Shown: in pieces, positions 47,462 through 56,931 of the stretch | How positions within the stretch are numbered: position 1 is the stretch's first letter | Layout of the letters: every line of letters starts with the position of its first letter | Assembly (NCBI RefSeq): GCF_008711155.1 | Contig: NZ_VUYQ01000002.1 | Span: forward strand, 124,001-188,000 | Direction: 5' to 3' | From: Dechloromonas sp. CZR5 | GTDB lineage: Bacteria; Pseudomonadota; Gammaproteobacteria; Burkholderiales; Rhodocyclaceae | DNA: 64,000 bases | Position numbers and translations under genes: made by a program | The notes under the pieces: generated by a model | Database searches by the model: none | Told to the model about the DNA's origin: nothing | The model's input: the letters and a program-made list of their open reading frames with translations, nothing else

Positions 47462-47734
47462 TCAGGCCTCCTCGTCTGGATCGGATTCGTACTGGTGGTA
47501 CACCAGCGAAGCCGAGAGCACGCCCGGCAACTGGTGTATCGCTTCAAATGTGGTGACTGTGGCGCCTTCCGATGCGCTTTCGATGGACACGATGATGCGC
47601 CCGTCGTCATTGACGACATGAACTTCCACCCCTTCGAGCTGCCGCAGGCGTTCAGCAACCTGCGCGGCGTCATCCGGTAAGGCACCGATGATGACGCTGG
47701 AAATATTGACCCCTTGGGAAACCTTCATGTCCAT
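47462..47734 (-). CDS. napD: NapA maturation chaperone NapD
   Basis: 90 residues with the NapD fold ([36 protein letters not shown]). It binds the NapA Tat signal and guards cofactor insertion. First gene of the operon in view; napE, napF and napC are not present. Confidence 0.93.
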   Translation of the reverse strand: MDMKVSQGVNISSVIIGALPDDAAQVAERLRQLEGVEVHVVNDDGRIIVSIESASEGATVTTFEAIHQLPGVLSASLVYHQYESDPDEEA

Positions 47735-47844
47735 GCCACGCCCAGTCAGTTTGATGTCAGCTACGGCAGGCTACGCTCATCGGGACATGCTTCTTTAGCG
47801 CAGATCAAATCCGGCGAAATACCCCTGCAACTTCTAATGAAATG

Positions 47845-47858
47845 TTGACGGTAATCAA
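47845..47858 (-). promoter_or_regulatory. Hybrid FNR/DNR-type box upstream of napD
   Basis: TTGAC-GGTA-ATCAA joins the two half-site types found at nirS. It is centred about 117 bp before the napD start and overlaps the tatD stop. Confidence 0.6.
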
Positions 47859-48613
47859 ATAGAGGGCAAGACGCGACGCGTGTTCGCGACAGTCGCTGCA
47901 ACGACAGCATCGCGTGTCATGCCGCGCAATTCGGCCAGCACATCGGCAATGGCCGGCAATTCCGCCGGGGTGTTGCGGCCGCCATTCAGCCAGGCGGGCG
48001 GGATATCCGGCGCATCGGTTTCGAGGACGATGGACTCCAGCGGCAACTCGGCGGCCAGCGCCCTGATGCGGGTCGAGCCGGTGAACGTCATCGCACCGCC
48101 AAAACCGAGTGCGAAGCCGAGCTGGATAAAGGCTTCGGCTTGCTGGCGGCTGCCGTTGAAGGCATGGGCGATGCCGCCCCGCACCCGGAAGCGGCGCAAC
48201 TGCTTGAGGACCGGATCGACGGCCCGCCGCACATGCAGAAGGACAGGCAGATCGAACTCGCGGGCGAGTTTCAGCTGTTCGACAAAATAGTATTCCTGGC
48301 GCAAGGGATCGACGCCGCTCACGTAATGATCAAGCCCGATTTCGCCGACCGCGACGGGATTTTCGTCGGCCAGCCACTGGCGCAACGCGACCAGATCACC
48401 CTCAGCAGCCTGCATCACATAGAGGGGATGAATGCCGTAGGCCGCGACGCAGCCGGCGTACTGCGTCACCGTCTGTCGCGTTTTTGCGAACCCGGCGACA
48501 GCCACCGCTGGCACAACCAGCTTCGCGACGCCAAGTGCCTGCGCCGCCGCATGCACCTCGCGCCGATCGCCGTCGAATTCGGCCGCATCGAGGTGGCAGT
48601 GCGTGTCGATCAT
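47855..48613 (-). CDS. TatD-family metal-dependent hydrolase
   Basis: 252 residues. The metal-binding MIDTHCHLD start, GEIGLD, LHVRRA and the late LETDAPDIPP are all present. Members are DNases or deacylases of the TIM-barrel amidohydrolase kind. The start overlaps the dadA stop (ATGA). Confidence 0.92.
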   Translation of the reverse strand: MIDTHCHLDAAEFDGDRREVHAAAQALGVAKLVVPAVAVAGFAKTRQTVTQYAGCVAAYGIHPLYVMQAAEGDLVALRQWLADENPVAVGEIGLDHYVSGVDPLRQEYYFVEQLKLAREFDLPVLLHVRRAVDPVLKQLRRFRVRGGIAHAFNGSRQQAEAFIQLGFALGFGGAMTFTGSTRIRALAAELPLESIVLETDAPDIPPAWLNGGRNTPAELPAIADVLAELRGMTRDAVVAATVANTRRVLPSI

Positions 48614-49863
48614 CCGCGCAAGAACGGAAAGTCGGGATCGGGCAGCGTGCCGCTCATCATCTCGGCCAGCGATGCCGCCGAACCGCAAGCCATCGTCCAC
48701 CCCAGCGTGCCATGGCCGGTATTGAGCCACAGATTGTCGAAATGCGTCCGGCCGATCAGCGGCACATTCGACGGTGTCGCCGGGCGCAGGCCACACCAGA
48801 ATGCCGGTTCGCCGACGGTCTGCAGACGCGGAAACAACTGCCGGGTGCGCTCGATCAAGGCCTGGCAGCGCACCGGATTGAGATCGAGGTTGTAGCCGTT
48901 GAATTCGGCCGTCCCGGCCACCCGCAAGCGATTGCCCAAGCGCGAGAAAACCAGCTTGCGCTCATCGTCGGTCAGGCTGGCCGAGGGCGCGTGGCTGTCT
49001 TCGGCCAGCGTCAGGGTCGCCGAATAGCCCTTGGCGGGATAGACCGGCACGGACACGCCGATTGGCCGCAACAGGAGCGGCGAGTAACTGCCCAGCGCCA
49101 CCACGTAGGCATCGGCCGTCAGGAGTTCGGGGGCCTTGCCATTGTGCACGACCGCGCCGGCCACCTTGCCGCCGCTGGTCGCGATGCGCTCGATCGTCGT
49201 TTCCATGCGGAACTCGACACCCGCCGCTTGCGCATGCCCGGCCAGCGCTTTCGTGAAACGATGCGCATCGCCCGACTCATCCGAGCGCGTGTAATCGCCC
49301 CCGACGAGCAAATGGCCTGCATCGGCGAGTGCCGGCTCCAACTGGAGGCAACGCGCGACATCGACCGTGTCGCGGTCGAGTCCCAGCTGACGCATCAGCC
49401 GGGCAGCTTCGGCCGCCAGGGCGAAATCCTGGCGGTTGGTGTAAATGTGCAGGATGCCGCGTTCGAGGTGGTCGTACTGCAAGTCGAGTTCGGCGCGCAG
49501 GGCCTGCAGGCAGCGCCGGCTGTACAGCGCGAGGCTGACGATGGCGGCAATGTTCTGTTGCGTCCGGCCGGGCAGGCATTCGACGAGGAAACGCAGGCCC
49601 CAGGCCAGTTGCACGGGATCGGCACGCCAGCGCCACAGCAACGGGGCATCCTCGCGACCCAGCCATTTCAGGACACGCGGCAGGACGTGCGGATTGGCCC
49701 ACGGTTCGGCATGGGAAACGGAAATCTGGCCGCCGTTGGCAAAGCTGGTTTCGTTGCCGGCCACCGGCTGACGGTCGACCACCGTGACCTGGTGCCCGGC
49801 CCGGGCGAGATACCACGCACTCGTTATGCCGACGACGCCGGCGCCCAGCACGAGTATCCTCAA
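48610..49863 (-). CDS. dadA: D-amino acid dehydrogenase
   Basis: 417 residues. FAD-binding N-terminus MRILVLGAGVVGITSAWYLA, then ETSFANGGQIS and a C-terminal GWTMACGSAASLAE. It oxidises D-amino acids (D-Ala) at the membrane. Overlaps tatD and spoT by 4 bp each, giving a tight chain. Confidence 0.92.
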   Translation of the reverse strand: MRILVLGAGVVGITSAWYLARAGHQVTVVDRQPVAGNETSFANGGQISVSHAEPWANPHVLPRVLKWLGREDAPLLWRWRADPVQLAWGLRFLVECLPGRTQQNIAAIVSLALYSRRCLQALRAELDLQYDHLERGILHIYTNRQDFALAAEAARLMRQLGLDRDTVDVARCLQLEPALADAGHLLVGGDYTRSDESGDAHRFTKALAGHAQAAGVEFRMETTIERIATSGGKVAGAVVHNGKAPELLTADAYVVALGSYSPLLLRPIGVSVPVYPAKGYSATLTLAEDSHAPSASLTDDERKLVFSRLGNRLRVAGTAEFNGYNLDLNPVRCQALIERTRQLFPRLQTVGEPAFWCGLRPATPSNVPLIGRTHFDNLWLNTGHGTLGWTMACGSAASLAEMMSGTLPDPDFPFLRG

Positions 49864-52001
49864 GCCTCCCCTCCCCTTTCACGGGTGATCCGGGTGACCT
49901 CGGGAATATGGCGAATACCGCGCATCACGGCAGCCAGGTGGTTGCGATGGGCGACCTGGACGGTGAAACGCAGGCTGTTGTACAGCCGCTCCGGGTCGGT
50001 ATCCATCGAGACATGTTCGATGTTCGACCCCGCCTCGGCAATGGCGGAGGCGACCTGGGCCAGCACGCCACGGGCATTCTTGACTTCGACGTTGATGCGG
50101 ATATCGAACAGCTTGCCCTCTTCCGGCTCCCATTCGACATCGATCCATTTCTGCGGCTCGGCCGAGCGGGACTTGCGAATGCTCGGACAATCGTGGGTAT
50201 GGATGACCAGGCCGCTCCCCTTCTTGATCGAACCGATGATCGGGTCGCCGGGAATCGGCTGGCAACAACGCGCCAGCTGGATGGCCATGCCTTCGGTGCC
50301 ATGGATGGCCAGTGTCATGTTGCTCGGGGAATCGGACGAAAGGTCTTCACGCGCCAGCAGGCGACGGGCGACGACCGACGGCAGGCGTTTGCCAAGACCG
50401 ATCTCGGTATAGACATCCTCCAACGATTTCTGCCCGCCCGCCTTGACCAGGGAATCCCAGGCTTCGGCCGGAATCGAAATGGGCACCACACCCAGCGACA
50501 GCAACTCCTGGCGCAAGAGGCGCTCGCCGAGACGGGCCGATTCCTCGTTCTGCATGGTGCGCAGGAAATGACGGATCTTGCTGCGCGCGCGGCCGGTTTT
50601 CACGTAGGTCAGCCACACCGGGTTGGGGCTGGCCTGCGGCGAAGTGATGATTTCGACAAGGTCGCCATTGCGCAGTTCGCTGCGTAGCGGCGCCAGTTCG
50701 TGATTGACACGCGCCGCCGAGCAGTGGTGGCCGACATCGGTGTGCACGGCATAGGCAAAGTCGACCACCGTCGCGCCGCGCGGCATGGCCAGTATCTTGC
50801 CCTTCGGCGTGAAGACATAGACCTCGTCCGGGAAGAGATCAATCTTGACGTTCTCGAAGAACTCCGACGAATCGCTGGTCTGCATCTCGAGCAAGGACTG
50901 CAGCCATTTGTGCGTCTTGATCTGCAGGTCGGCGCTCGATTCGTCCATGTCCTTGTACAGCCAGTGCGCGGCAACGCCTTCCTGCGCGACATTGTGCATC
51001 TCGCGCGTGCGGATCTGCACCTCGACCGGCGTGCCGTAAGGGCCGATCAAAGTCGTGTGCAGCGACTGGTAGCCGTTGGCCTTGGGAATGGCGATGTAAT
51101 CCTTGAACTTGCCGGGAACCGGCTTGAACAGGCTGTGCAGGGCACCGAGCGCCAGATAGCAGGTCGGCACGTTGTCGACCACCACGCGGAAGCCGTAGAT
51201 ATCGAGCACCTGCGAGAAGGACAGGTGCTTGTCCTTCATCTTGCGGAAGATGGAATACAGACTCTTTTCGCGCCCGAAGACCTCCGCCCGCAGGCCGGCG
51301 TGCGCCAGCTTGTCGCGGATGCCGTCCAGGATGCGGGTAAGCAGTTCCTTGCGGTTGCCACGCGCGGCATTGAGTGCCTTGGACAAGACCTCGGCACGAT
51401 GCGGGTGAATCAGCGAAAACGACAGATCCTGCAGTTCGCGATAGAGCTTGTTCAAGCCCAGGCGCAAGGCGATCGGCGCGTAGATTTCCAGCGTCTCGCG
51501 GGCGATGCGGGCGCGCTTGTCGGCACGCATCGCTGACATGGTCTGCAAATTGTGCTGGCGATCGGCCAGCTTGATGAGCACGACGCGCAGATCGCGCGCC
51601 ATGGCCATCAGCATCTTGCGGAAATTCTCGGCCTGCGCCTCTTGGTAGGAGGCGAACTCCATCTTGTCGAGTTTGGACAGGCCATCGACCAGCTCGGCCA
51701 CTTCCTTGCCGAACTTCTCGGCCAGTTCGTGCTTGGTAGTGCCGGTATCCTCCAGCACGTCGTGCATCAAGGCCGCGCAGATGGCATCGGCGTCCATGCG
51801 CCACTCAACCACCGCACCGGCAACAGCCAGCGGATGGGTGATGTAGGGCTCGCCCGACATGCGCTTCTGATGCGCATGGGCCTTGGCCGCGAACGCGTAC
51901 GCAGCCTTGATTCTTGTTACATCGGCGGGAGGGAGATAGTCGAGACTATCGAGGAAAACCCGGTAGGCGGGTTCCACACAGGCGGGCGGCGCAGGATCCA
52001 T
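49860..52001 (-). CDS. spoT: Bifunctional (p)ppGpp synthetase/hydrolase
   Basis: 713 residues: HD hydrolase domain (HDVLEDT near 86-92), synthetase domain with RelA-type GYQSLHTT, TGS domain (DEVYVFTPKGKILAMPRGAT), helical and zinc-finger regions and a C-terminal ACT domain. The intact HD motif marks SpoT rather than RelA. It controls the stringent response. Follows gmk-rpoZ, as in E. coli. Confidence 0.96.
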   Translation of the reverse strand: MDPAPPACVEPAYRVFLDSLDYLPPADVTRIKAAYAFAAKAHAHQKRMSGEPYITHPLAVAGAVVEWRMDADAICAALMHDVLEDTGTTKHELAEKFGKEVAELVDGLSKLDKMEFASYQEAQAENFRKMLMAMARDLRVVLIKLADRQHNLQTMSAMRADKRARIARETLEIYAPIALRLGLNKLYRELQDLSFSLIHPHRAEVLSKALNAARGNRKELLTRILDGIRDKLAHAGLRAEVFGREKSLYSIFRKMKDKHLSFSQVLDIYGFRVVVDNVPTCYLALGALHSLFKPVPGKFKDYIAIPKANGYQSLHTTLIGPYGTPVEVQIRTREMHNVAQEGVAAHWLYKDMDESSADLQIKTHKWLQSLLEMQTSDSSEFFENVKIDLFPDEVYVFTPKGKILAMPRGATVVDFAYAVHTDVGHHCSAARVNHELAPLRSELRNGDLVEIITSPQASPNPVWLTYVKTGRARSKIRHFLRTMQNEESARLGERLLRQELLSLGVVPISIPAEAWDSLVKAGGQKSLEDVYTEIGLGKRLPSVVARRLLAREDLSSDSPSNMTLAIHGTEGMAIQLARCCQPIPGDPIIGSIKKGSGLVIHTHDCPSIRKSRSAEPQKWIDVEWEPEEGKLFDIRINVEVKNARGVLAQVASAIAEAGSNIEHVSMDTDPERLYNSLRFTVQVAHRNHLAAVMRGIRHIPEVTRITRERGGEA

Positions 52002-52022
52002 GGGTCTTCACCGCCTCATGAC

Positions 52023-52229
52023 TCAGGCCTGACCGCGGTTCAGCACTTCCAGACCAACCTTGCCAGAACCCATTTCCTTCAGCGCGACCACCGTCGGCTT
52101 GTGCTTTTCCGGATCCACCAGCGGCGTGGCGCCATTGGCCAATTGACGGGCGCGGTGCGCGGCGGCAAGGGTCATCTGGAAACGGTTCGGAATTCTCTTC
52201 AAGCAATCATCAACGGTAACGCGGGCCAT
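52023..52229 (-). CDS. rpoZ: RNA polymerase omega subunit
   Basis: 68 residues, [19 protein letters not shown] start and [12 protein letters not shown], standard RpoZ. It helps assemble RNA polymerase and is part of the ppGpp site. Between gmk and spoT. Confidence 0.95.
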   Translation of the reverse strand: MARVTVDDCLKRIPNRFQMTLAAAHRARQLANGATPLVDPEKHKPTVVALKEMGSGKVGLEVLNRGQA

Positions 52230-52245
52230 GGTAAAACCTCAAAAA

Positions 52246-52854
52246 TCAGATCAATCTTTCGAACAGGGCGGCGTGGCGAACACGCTGGATCCCGAAAGTC
52301 AGGCGGGAGGCGCGCACGACGGCACGCAATTCTTCCAGCGCCTGAGCCAACTGGTCGTTAATAATAACATAGTCGAATTCGCCGACATGGCGCATCTCGG
52401 CCTGCGCCGCCGCCAGGCGGCGGGCGATGACGTCGGCGCTGTCGGTGCCTCGGCCGGTCAGGCGGCTGGTCAACTCATCCATCGACGGCGGCAGGATGAA
52501 GATGCCGATCGCTGCAGGGAACAGCTTGCGGACCTGTTGCGCCCCCTGCCAGTCGATTTCGAGCAGCACATCGTGACCGGCCGCCAACTGATCGGCAATC
52601 CATTTTTTCGACGTGCCGTAGAAATTTCCATGCACCTCGGCCCATTCCAGGAATTCCTGGCGGGCGATCATGGCCTGGAACGCGACGGTATCGACGAAAT
52701 GATACTCGCGCCCGTTCTCCTCACCCGGACGCGGGTCGCGCGTCGTAAAGGAGATCGACAAGTGCACGCCGCTTTCCTGCTCCAGCAGCATGCGCACCAA
52801 GGTGGTCTTGCCCGCCCCTGACGGAGCGGCGACGACAAAGAGATTTCCGGCCAT
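52246..52854 (-). CDS. gmk: Guanylate kinase
   Basis: 202 residues. P-loop APSGAGKTTL near the N-terminus, SFTTRDPRPGEENGREYHFV for GMP binding, EIDWQGAQQVR. Converts GMP to GDP. Confidence 0.96.
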   Translation of the reverse strand: MAGNLFVVAAPSGAGKTTLVRMLLEQESGVHLSISFTTRDPRPGEENGREYHFVDTVAFQAMIARQEFLEWAEVHGNFYGTSKKWIADQLAAGHDVLLEIDWQGAQQVRKLFPAAIGIFILPPSMDELTSRLTGRGTDSADVIARRLAAAQAEMRHVGEFDYVIINDQLAQALEELRAVVRASRLTFGIQRVRHAALFERLI

Positions 52855-52896
52855 TCGTATGTTTCCCGTGCAAACTGGCGCCGCGCGCCAAAAACG

Positions 52897-55473
52897 TCAT
52901 TGTAGCGGCGGCTTCGGCAACCAGCGACGCAGTATCTGAGCCAGGCGATCCGGATCGACCGGCTTGGCGATATGGTCGTTCATGCCGGCATCCAGACAGC
53001 GCTGGCGATCCTCGGCGAAGGCATTGGCGGTCATGGCGATGATCGGGGTCATCGCGTAATCCGGCATACCCCGGATACGGCGCGTCACTTCGAGTCCGTC
53101 GATGCCCGGCATCTGCAGATCCATCAGGATCAGGTCGTAACGGACAGCCTGCACCCTGGCAATGGCCTGTTCGCCCCCCTCGGCCATATCCAGCGGCAAG
53201 CCCGTAATTTCGCGAATCAATTCGCTCGCCACTTCGCGATTCAAGGGCTCATCCTCGACAAGCAGGATATGCACAGCCGGGTCATGGCAGATCGGATACT
53301 CCGTTTCGGGCACCGCTGCCTCGGCGACCGTATCGGAAGCCGCCTTGCCGAAGCGCGCGGTCATCCAGAAGGTGCTGCCCTCTCCCGGCACACTGTCGAC
53401 ACCGGTCTGGCCGCCCATCAATTCGGCCAGGCGCTGCGTAATGACCAGCCCAAGACCGGTTCCACCATAGTGACGGGTCGTCGAGTTGTCGGCCTGTTCA
53501 AACGGACGGAACAGCCGCTGACGCACGGCCTCGGGAATGCCGATACCGCTGTCCTGAACCTCGAAGCGCACCAGCAGACTGTTTTCATCCTCTTCGACCA
53601 CCGCCCCGCGCAAAGCGATGGTGCCGGACTCGGTAAACTTGATCGCATTGCTGACATAGTTCAGCAATGCCTGGCTGAGCCGCGTGTAGTCGCCGACCAG
53701 ACTGGGCGGCAGCCCGTCCGTCACGGCCCGGAAAACCACCCCCTTGGCCGCGGCCTTGTCGATACTCAGCCCGATGACCCGCTCGACCACATCCGCAAGG
53801 CGGAAGGGTGCCTGTTCAAGTACCAGCTTGCCCGATTCGATCTTGGAAATATCGAGGACGTCATTGATGATCGACAGCAGGTGATCTGCCGACCCCAGCA
53901 TCTTGTCGAGCCGATCAGCCTGACGCGGCGTAAGCTCGTCTCGCTTGAGCAGGTGCGCCAGACCAACGATGGCATTCATCGGCGTACGGATTTCATGGCT
54001 CATGTTGGCGAGGAAAGCGCTCTTCGTCCGGTTGGCCGACTCGGCGGCATCCCTGGCCTGTTCGAGCTGCGCCGTGCGATCCCGCACCAATACCTCAAGA
54101 TGCTGACGATAGTTTTCCAGTTCCCGCGCGTTGCGTTTCGGCTCGTCGATATCCGCAACAAGCCCGACCAGTCCGACCAAATTGCCTTGTTCGTCAAGTA
54201 ACCGCCGCCCGCACAGGAAGCCCCAGAACATTGAGCCATCGCGACGAATGTACTCCCGCTCCAGGCGGACGAAAGGAATTTCGGAAGCCATCAGCTTGAG
54301 CATTTTCCCCCGCCCGACCTCCCGCTCCGCGGGATGGACCAGCGACACATATTCATCGCCGATCAGCTCTGCCATGGGAATGCCCCACATGGCCGACATC
54401 CGTTCGTTGGCCATCACGATGCGTCCTTGCGGATCGACCAGGAAAATTGCGCCATCGGAAGTGTCGAAAAGCGTCCGCAGTATCCGCTCGCGCTCGCCAA
54501 GGCGGCTGGCATAGCGATGCATCATGAAGAGCGCACCACCGCTCAACGCGATGAACAGGATCAACATGGCCAGGATGACCCGGCGCTGCCCCTGCCAGGG
54601 CTGCAGATAATGGTCCTCGGGAACGCCGACGTCGATATAGAAACGGTAATCCGGATTGAAGCGGTAGGCATGCAAGCGTGAAGGGCCATCGACACCGGCC
54701 TCGTTGAAAACGTAAGTGCCTTCGTTCGGATTGACCGCCAACGCCGCGCTGAATTCCCGCGACGCATTGGTCGCCCCGTGCTCGGGAAGCGACCCGTTCG
54801 TCGGCACCCGGGCGAGCAGCGTCAGGTCGTGGTCGCGCCAGGAGATTGACCCGGTATCGCCGATACGCAGCCCGGCAAAGCGTTGCTGAAAATGGTTCAG
54901 TTCCACACCGGCGTAAGCAACCCCGGAGAACGCGCCGCTGACATCGGGCAGACGCCGCGCGATAACAATCATCGCCCTGCCGGTGACCCTCCCCACCAGC
55001 GGTTTGGACATGACCCATTCGAGCGCCGGGTTATCCCGCAAGAGCTGAAAATAATCCCGGTCGTCAACTTTCAGACCGACCCCGCCTCCGCCATCAAAGC
55101 CGACCACGGAAACCCCCTCGGCATTGGCAATGCGCAGCACGCCCAGTGGCGGCAAGCGTTCTCGCTGGCGGCTGAGGAAGCCCTCCATGGCCTCGGGCGA
55201 GCCGTGGGCGCTCGCGACATGCTCCATGTAATGATCGATGGCATCCCGCAACAGCAGATCGACCTTCTCCAAGGAGGCGGCCACATCGCGCTCGACCAGC
55301 ATGGCGAGGTTTTCGGTCGTCTGCCGGGTCTGGCTGCGATGCTGCCTGAGACTGGTCGTCAGCAGGTAGGAGCCCAGCGCAATGGCCGACAGGATCACCG
55401 CCAGCCACCCCAGTATGAAGCGTTGCGTCAGTGCCGTTGGAGACAGGGGGGTAACGGCGCCGACGGCTTGCAT
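52897..55473 (-). CDS. Hybrid histidine kinase with Cache-like sensor, PAS and receiver domains
   Basis: 858 residues. TM1 about 16-38; periplasmic double-Cache-like domain to about 300; TM2 near 308-325; PAS (ILRTLFDTSDGAIFLVDPQG); coiled coil; kinase with H-box FLANMSHEIRTPMN; N-box NYVSNAIKF; G-boxes; and a C-terminal receiver (VEDEPLN, LILMDLQMP). No HPt domain is in the protein, so a partner is needed. The start at 55473 is chosen; the frame runs 16 codons further into an inverted repeat. Lies at the edge of the accessory island. Confidence 0.92.
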   Translation of the reverse strand: MQAVGAVTPLSPTALTQRFILGWLAVILSAIALGSYLLTTSLRQHRSQTRQTTENLAMLVERDVAASLEKVDLLLRDAIDHYMEHVASAHGSPEAMEGFLSRQRERLPPLGVLRIANAEGVSVVGFDGGGGVGLKVDDRDYFQLLRDNPALEWVMSKPLVGRVTGRAMIVIARRLPDVSGAFSGVAYAGVELNHFQQRFAGLRIGDTGSISWRDHDLTLLARVPTNGSLPEHGATNASREFSAALAVNPNEGTYVFNEAGVDGPSRLHAYRFNPDYRFYIDVGVPEDHYLQPWQGQRRVILAMLILFIALSGGALFMMHRYASRLGERERILRTLFDTSDGAIFLVDPQGRIVMANERMSAMWGIPMAELIGDEYVSLVHPAEREVGRGKMLKLMASEIPFVRLEREYIRRDGSMFWGFLCGRRLLDEQGNLVGLVGLVADIDEPKRNARELENYRQHLEVLVRDRTAQLEQARDAAESANRTKSAFLANMSHEIRTPMNAIVGLAHLLKRDELTPRQADRLDKMLGSADHLLSIINDVLDISKIESGKLVLEQAPFRLADVVERVIGLSIDKAAAKGVVFRAVTDGLPPSLVGDYTRLSQALLNYVSNAIKFTESGTIALRGAVVEEDENSLLVRFEVQDSGIGIPEAVRQRLFRPFEQADNSTTRHYGGTGLGLVITQRLAELMGGQTGVDSVPGEGSTFWMTARFGKAASDTVAEAAVPETEYPICHDPAVHILLVEDEPLNREVASELIREITGLPLDMAEGGEQAIARVQAVRYDLILMDLQMPGIDGLEVTRRIRGMPDYAMTPIIAMTANAFAEDRQRCLDAGMNDHIAKPVDPDRLAQILRRWLPKPPLQ

Positions 55474-55496
55474 GATCCGGCTTTTATTCCAGGTTG

Positions 55497-55548
55497 GATC
55501 TGAATCAGTAGTGGCGAGCACAAAGGCCCGCCACTACTGATTCAGATC
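55497..55548. repeat. Perfect 20-bp inverted repeat at the island edge
   Basis: Arms 55497-55516 and 55529-55548 are exact complements (start GATCTGAATC), with a 12-nt spacer. T5 follows after 6 bp, so it can act as a terminator, but it also marks the switch from high-GC backbone to AT-rich DNA. Confidence 0.85.
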
Positions 55549-55796
55549 TATTCGATTTTTCAAAAAAGTACACGCTTGGGTACACGTTTTCTCCACCCTT
55601 TACTGATCTGCAATGAAACAACAAATTTTACGCGATTGCGACACTAGGCCTGGAGACCAGATCACGTGATTTAGTCTACATGTGTTAGTGAGACTTCGCA
55701 CAAGTTGCAGCACTCAAAGACCTTATTGGCGCCAGCACAGACAATGGAGGAGAATTTAGGCACGAAAACTAGCTCCACAATATTTTGGAGACCCCC
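55549..55796. other. Island leader region
   Basis: No gene seen. It holds repeated GTACAC elements (AAGTACACGCTTGGGTACACG near 55566) of unknown role and an unused GGAGGAG at about 55746. Confidence 0.4.
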
Positions 55797-56549
55797 TTGC
55801 CAGAATCCATTTCGCAATCAGCTGCGCGCACACTATCTCTCCCCGCAGGCCCCTACATAGATGTATCTGAGGCAATTAGAATTCTCGCGGAATTCAAATT
55901 TCCATGCGACCATCACCTCTATCCTAGCGAAACTCCAAACACGGCTAAGCTCAGATGGTCAGACGATGAGCGATCCGAGAGTCTACCCGTACTCCCTCCC
56001 TTGCATTCGGTTTGCAATGGATGCCTCCTTGCCAGAAGCGAGTACTCGGAGTACCTCACTGGGCGCCTTCATAAGGCTGCTACGGAAAACAAATTAGAGG
56101 TTCGCGACGCTTTTCAGACGCAGGTAAAAGACGTCACCAAGTACTCCACTCCGTATTGGTTTGCCCGCAGCGCTTCGATACACCGAGACCACTTGATTTC
56201 ATTCTGTGATTTCGAGGACATCCCCATCACCCAAAGCGCCAGATTCACAACAAAACAAATGGGCAACGACCTTGCCCCCGGCAAGTTACCCAAAACTGCG
56301 ATCGGCAAATTGGCAGTGGAAGCTGCTTGGGAAATTGAACGTGAGACGGTAAAGATAGCCTCTGCTCTTGCTGTTATGGAACGCCTGCGTGCATGGGTAG
56401 AGAAACGGGAAGGGGATTGCCTTACCGGGAAAACAAAACATGGTGTCACATGGATGACAACAAAATTTGTCGAAAAAACGTACGACTTAGAAGCTTGCCG
56501 GAAAACGCTGAAGACATGGCACGAGAGCCGACGCCAACCCCGCGCCTAA
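55797..56549 (+). CDS. Hypothetical island protein
   Basis: About 250 residues, soluble. Features: a CNGC pair (about 78-81), a middle segment FARSASIHRDHLISF, and a basic helical C-terminus. I do not recognise the family; it has no tyrosine-recombinase residues, so it is not the missing integrase. The TTG at 55797 follows TTTTGGAG; a TTG at 55785 is an alternative. Confidence 0.6.
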   Translation: MPESISQSAARTLSLPAGPYIDVSEAIRILAEFKFPCDHHLYPSETPNTAKLRWSDDERSESLPVLPPLHSVCNGCLLARSEYSEYLTGRLHKAATENKLEVRDAFQTQVKDVTKYSTPYWFARSASIHRDHLISFCDFEDIPITQSARFTTKQMGNDLAPGKLPKTAIGKLAVEAAWEIERETVKIASALAVMERLRAWVEKREGDCLTGKTKHGVTWMTTKFVEKTYDLEACRKTLKTWHESRRQPRA

Positions 56550-56658
56550 GACCTCTAGGCAGAATCTAAAACCTCTGGACAGCCTGGGGAAAACGAAAAA
56601 TCAAAATTGCCTCCATGCCGCGGCTAACCAGCCAAACGGTCACACATAGGAGCGCAAC

Positions 56659-56931
56659 ATGTCATTACGTAATAGCTGTCAAACGGAGCCGACGAATCTG
56701 ACTCCCTTCCCAATTCATCCGATGCTATCCGCGTTTGATGAACTACCGGAATCTGCCTTCGTTTCACTTCACGTTGTTTGTGCCTTGTTCTGCTGCTCTC
56801 CGGCCACGGTTTGGCGTCGAGTTCGTGCAGGCCTGCTGGCATCCCCCCATCGCATCGGATTGCGTACCACGCGTTGGCGTGTTGGTGATATTCGGAAGGA
56901 ACTCGCCAAGCCTATGGGGGACGAGCAATGA
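56659..56931 (+). CDS. AlpA/MerR-like helix-turn-helix protein
   Basis: 90 residues. The segment VVCALFCCSPATVWRRVRAG is a phage-type HTH like AlpA. The tail IGLRTTRWRVGDIRKELAK is the usual wing. Good ribosome site (AGGAGCG). AlpA-like proteins regulate satellite excision or replication genes. Overlaps the ATPase gene by 4 bp. Confidence 0.75.
   Translation: MSLRNSCQTEPTNLTPFPIHPMLSAFDELPESAFVSLHVVCALFCCSPATVWRRVRAGLLASPHRIGLRTTRWRVGDIRKELAKPMGDEQ

Noticed and set aside
55497..55548. Inverted repeat as a dif/XerCD site
   Set aside because: It lacks the dif pattern of two 11-bp arms with a 6-bp centre, and the arms are too long and too perfect.
55797..56549. First island gene as the integrase
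   Set aside because: No R-H-R-Y tyrosine recombinase or serine recombinase motif was visible.
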